Origin: Siphonodentalium dalli
Lineage: Eukaryota; Mollusca; Scaphopoda; Gadilida; Siphonodentaliidae
Reading direction: 5' to 3'
DNA: 64,000 bases
Assembly: GCA_032622095.1 (NCBI GenBank)
Contig: CP136065.1
Location: forward strand, 245,519,474 to 245,583,473
The position numbers were made by a program, and so were the translations under genes. How positions within the stretch are numbered: position 1 is the stretch's first letter; each line of letters starts with the position of its first letter. Positions 54,601-60,600 of this stretch are shown here, piece after piece. The notes below the pieces were generated by a model. The model was not told the DNA's origin, searched no databases, and saw only the letters and a list, made by a program, of their open reading frames with translations.

Positions 54601-57600
54601 ATTCGTATAATATTACATTTAACAAACCATAATGTGCCATTCGTAAAATATTACATTTTAACATACCATAATGTGCCATTCGTATAATATTTAATTTTAA
54701 CCTACCATAATGTGCCATTCGTATAATATTACATTTAACATACCATAATGAGCCATTCGTATAATATTACATTTTAACCTACCATAATGTGCCATTCGTA
54801 TAATATTTCATTGTAACATACCATAATGTGCCATTCGTATAATATTACATTTTAACATACCATAATGTGCCATTCGTATAATATTACATTTTAACATACC
54901 ATAATGTGCCATTCGTATAATATTTCATTTTCACATACCATAATGTGCCATTCGTATAATATTACATTTTAACATACCATAATGTGCCATTCGTATAATA
55001 TTACATTTTAACATACCATAATGTACCATTCGTATAATATTTCATTTTAACCTACCATAATGTGCCATTCGTATAATATTTCATTTTCACCTACCATAAT
55101 GTGCCATTCGTATAATATTTCATATTCACCTACCATAATGTTCGACTCGTCAATGACACTGTAGCTCAACTTATGCAGGGGAATAATTTAATGGTTGACA
55201 ATCAATGGAGGAATAGGAAAGGTGCTAATTGAAATGTCTAACCTGTGCCAAAGGATTTAGTCATGCAAAGAGTAAAATCAAAGATGGCTGCTGGCAGCCA
55301 TGTTTTTTGGCAGATTAACCCCAAAAGGACTCGTTCCCATCTACATGTCATTGTTAACATCATGAATTTCATGAAGATCCGACCAAAGCAACGACCTGTA
55401 GCCCGCGCCAAAGGATTTAGTCATGCAAAGAGTAAAATCCAAGATGGCTGCTGGTGGCCATTTTTTTTGGCCGGCCGAACGACCCAAAATGACTCGTTCC
55501 CATCTACATGTCAATAGTACGACCTGTAGCCCGCGCAAATGGATTGAATTTTGAAATTCAAGATGGCCACCAGCAGCCATGCTTTTTGGCCGAATGACCC
55601 CAAAAGGACTCATTCCCATCTACATGTCATTGTTAACGTCCATGACAAATTTCATGAAGTTCCGACCAAAGCTACGACCTGTAGCCCGTGCCAAAGGATT
55701 TAGTCATGCAAAGAGTAAAATCCAAGATGGCTGCTGACGGCCATGTTTTTTGGCCGAACGACCCCAGAATGACTCGTTCCCATCTACATGTCAATATTAA
55801 CATCCATGCAAAATTTCATGATGATCAGACAAGCAGTAGAACCTGTAGCCCGCACCATGGATTGAATTTTGAAATCCAAGATGGCCACCAGCAGCCATGT
55901 TTTTTGACCGATTAACCCCAAAATGACTCGTTCTCATCTACATGTCAATGTCAACATTCATGACAAATTTCATAAAGATCAGGCAAAAGGTACGACCTGT
56001 AGCCGCGCCAAAGAATTTAGTCATGCAAAGAGTAAATTCCAAGATGGCTGCTGGCGGCCATGTTTTTTGGCCGAATGACCCCAAAACGACTCGTTCCCAT
56101 CTACATGTCATTGTTAACATCCATGACAAATTTCATGAAGATCTGACAAAAGCTACGACTTGTAGCCCGCGCCAAAGGATTTAGTCATGCAAAGAGTAAA
56201 TCCAAGATGGCTGCTGACGGCCACGTTTTTTGGCCAAACGACCCCAGAATGACTCGTTCCCATCTACATGTCAATATTAACATCCATGACAAATTTCATG
56301 ATGACCAGACAAGCAGTACGACCTGTAGCCCGCGCCAATGGATTGAACTTTGAAATCCAAGATGGCCACTGGCAGCCATGTTTTTTTGGCCGAATGACCC
56401 CAAAATTACTCGTTCCCATCTACATATCAACATTCCTGACAAATTTCATAAAGATCACACCAAAGGTACGACCTGTAGTCCGCGCCAAATAATTTAGACA
56501 TGCAAAGATTAAATTCCAAGATAGCTGCTGGCGGCCATGTTTTTTGGCCGAATGACCCCAAAATGACTCGTTCCCATCTACATGTCATTGTTAACATCCA
56601 TGACAAATTTCATGAAGATCTGACAAAAGCTACGACTTGTAGCCCGCGCCAAAGGATTTAGTCATGCAAAGAGTAAATCCAAGATGGCTGCTGACGGCCA
56701 CGTTTTTTTGGCCAAACGACCCCAGAATGACTCGTTCCCATCTACATGTCAATATTAACATCCATGACAAATTTCATGATGATCAGACAAGCAGTACGAC
56801 CTGTAGCCCGCGCCAATGGATTGAATTTTGAAATCCAAGATGGCCACCAGCGGCCATGTTTTTTGGCCGAATAACCCCAAAATGACTCGTTCCCATCTAC
56901 ATGTCAATGTCAACATTCCTGATAAAGATCAGACAAAAGGTACGACCTGTACCCCGCGCCAAAGGATTTAGTCATGCAAAGAGTAAAATCCAAGATGGCT
57001 GCTGGTGGCCATGTTTTTCGGCCAAACGACCCCAAAATGACTCGTTCCCATCTACATGTTATTGTTAACATCCATGACAAATATCATGAACTTCCGACCA
57101 ACGCAACGACCTGTAGCCCGCGCCAAAGGATTTAGTCATGCAAAGAGTAAAATCCAAGATGGCTGCTGGCGGCCATGTTTTTTAGCCGAACGACCCCAGA
57201 ATGAATCGTTCCCATCTACACGGCAATATTAACATCCATGACAAATTTCATGATGATCAGACCAGCAGTACGACCTGTAGCCCGCGCCAATGGATTGAAT
57301 TTTGAAATCCAAGATGGCCACCAGCGGCCATGTTTTTTGGCCGAATGACCCCAAAACGACTCGTTCCCATCTACATGTCAATGTCAACATTCATGACAAA
57401 TTTCATACAATAATGTGCCATTCGTATAATATTATATTTTAACATATCATAATGTGCCATTCGTATAATATTACATTTTAACATACCATAATGTGCCATT
57501 CGTATAATATTACATTTTAACAAACCATAATGTGCCATTCGTATAATATTCCATTTTAACATACCATAATGTGCCATTCGTATAATATTACATTTTCACA

Positions 57601-60600
57601 TATCATAATGTGCCATTCGTATAATATTTCATTTTAACATATCATAATGTGCCATTCGTATAATATAACATTTTCACATATCATAATGCGCCATTCGTAT
57701 AATATAACATTTTCACATATCATAATGTGCCAAACGTATAATATAACATTTTAACATATCATAATGTGCCATTCGTATAATATTACATTTTCACATATCA
57801 TAATGTGCCATTCGTATAATATAACATTTTCACCTACCATAATGTGCCATTCGTATAATATAACATTTTAACATACAATAATGTGCCATTTGTATAATAT
57901 TTCATTTTCACATATCATAATGTGCCATTCGTATAATATAATATTTTAACATACAATAATGTGCGACTCGTATAATATTTCGTTTTAACCTACCATAATG
58001 TGCCATTCGTATAATACTTCATTTTCACCTATCATAATGTGCCATTCGTATTATATTACATTTTCACCTACCATAATGTGCGACTCGTATAATATTTCGT
58101 TTTAACCTACCATAATGTGCCATTCGTATAATATTTAATTTTCACCTACCATAATGTGCCATTCGTTTAATATTTCATTTTCACCTACCATAATGTGCCA
58201 TTCGTATAATATTTCATTTTCACCTACCATAATGTGCCATTCGTTTAATATTTAATTTTCACCTACCAAAATGTGCCATTCGTATACTATTACATTTTCA
58301 CCTACCGTAATGTGCCATTTTAGCTGGCAAAAGGGTCGAGTAGTCCCAAATCCGCAAACTAAAATCTGGTACTTTCTCTTTCCTTACAAGAACAAGAAGC
58401 TGTTTTTCCGTCGTAAATTGGAACTGAACCCGAACAGCTTTCCCTTGACCTTTGACATCTATATTGAAATAATGGAAGTTCTCCCGCTCTGAGACAAACA
58501 CATCGACATCCTTTGGCACCGGTGGTCTCATATTCATATCGAGCGGTATAATGATTCTAATTGGATGACCCGTATCAGTGACATCTATCGGGTTTCCATC
58601 CTTGTCATTCAGTGTCATGGCAACGGCGGATGAAAACGGACTAATGTTAGATCCTCCTTCTTGGTGCATTTGGGGTGGAACTTGGTACTTCTGGGCCTTA
58701 AAGAAGAAAATGTACCAGAATAATATACATATGCAGAATGAGGTCCCCAGAGGGTGAATTTAGTGGGAACCTCATTCTGCTTAGTCCTCAATTGCTATGG
58801 GAGACTTAGGATCATGTTCTACAAATATATGGGATATAAAAACTTAACATAAGGGAAAAAGTAATTAAAAACAATGATAATTTGAAACATTGATACTTCC
58901 CAGAAGATGAAGCCTAAGCAGAATGAGGTCTCCAGATGGTAAATTTGGTGATGCTAGCCCACTGTGCGGGATAACATCACTAAATTCACCCTCTGGGGAC
59001 TTTATTCTGCAAATGTCAGACTCTTTCAAATCTTGTGGCTGACAGCAATGCATATTTCACACGCTGACAGCGTTACATGGCTGACAGCATAACATGGCTG
59101 ACAGCGTAACATGGCTTACAGCGTTACATGGCTGACAGCGTTACATGGCTGACAGCGTAACATGGCTTACAGGGTTACATGGCTTACAGCGTTACATGGC
59201 TGACAGTGTTACATGGCTGACAGCGTTACATGGCTTACAGCGTTACATGGCTGACAGTGTTACATGGCTTACAGCGTTACATGGCTGACAGTGTTACATG
59301 GCTTACAGCGTTACATGGCTTACAGCGTTACATGGCTGACAGTGTTACATGGCTTACAGCGTTACATGGCTTACAGCGTTACATGGCTTACAGCGTTACA
59401 TGGCTGACAGTGTTACATGGCTTACAGCGTTACATGGCTGACAATGTTACATGGCTTACAGCGTTACATGGCTTACAGCGTTACATGGCTGACAGTGTTA
59501 GATGGCTAACAGCGTTACATGGCTTACAGCGTTACATGGCTGACAGTGCTACATGGCTTACAGCGTTACATGGCTTACAGCGTTACATTTCAGATCTGCT
59601 TTCTTGATATATCTTGGGTGGAACATGGTAATTCAATGCCTTAACACTTCCTTGATGGGAGCTCTGTTGGTGCAGCATTAAATATCCTGTGCCAGTGCAT
59701 TCTCTTATATATGCAAGTCTCCCATCATAAGGGAGCCTTGCATATATACGAGAATGCACTGGCTTACAAGGTCAAGGTCAATGTAAATATTGTTAGGCCA
59801 ACGTATTTTTATTTATTCCACACTCATTGACGTGAGACACATGTATTTAACGGAATCCCAGCCATTGAATACATAGTAGTGTATACCTCTAGTGGAATAC
59901 AAGCTTTGTTGTCAAGAAAAGATGATGTACATGTACATTACGTCAATGATCTGCTTAGACTGATGCACCGATCATTACTGGCTATAGTATCAATGAATGT
60001 GACAGTCATGGATTGAGCTTATCTGACACAACTGTGTAGAATAAATACAGAACACAATATATGTCAGGCTCCCTGTGGGAGACTCACATAAATAAGAGAA
60101 TGCAATGGCACAGTGTGTGTTTTCACAAAATTTCAGGAAGCTCCAGTCATGTAAGGGTTAAACTACCCGTATGGAGCCTCCCACAGACATGAGCAGACAA
60201 CACTCAGCAATACAAGCTGCCACATGTATTGGGCTCCCTGCAGGAAGCTCAAGTCATGTAAGGGTTAAAATAAGAAGACATACAAGAAAATTCAGTGAGA
60301 GCTTTCCGATGAATGGCAACAAGCCATATTTCCGACTAAATCCTGAAAAGTTACCCATAATTCTGTTGTGGTTAAGGAGTCGATTATTTAGGGCATTAAT
60401 GTACTATCAACACTTACATCCACTATTATGATCATGTCTGGGTCGGAGTTTGGCAAAAGGGCTTGAAGTTTAGGGAGGATAACTTCTGATCCGCCAAACT
60501 GCAGAGGTATTCCTGTTGTTAAATTGGCTTTGTTCTTGGATACGAAGAATGCAGCTTTTGGCATCACGGAGATCTTCGACTCCCCCGGTACCATCTGATA

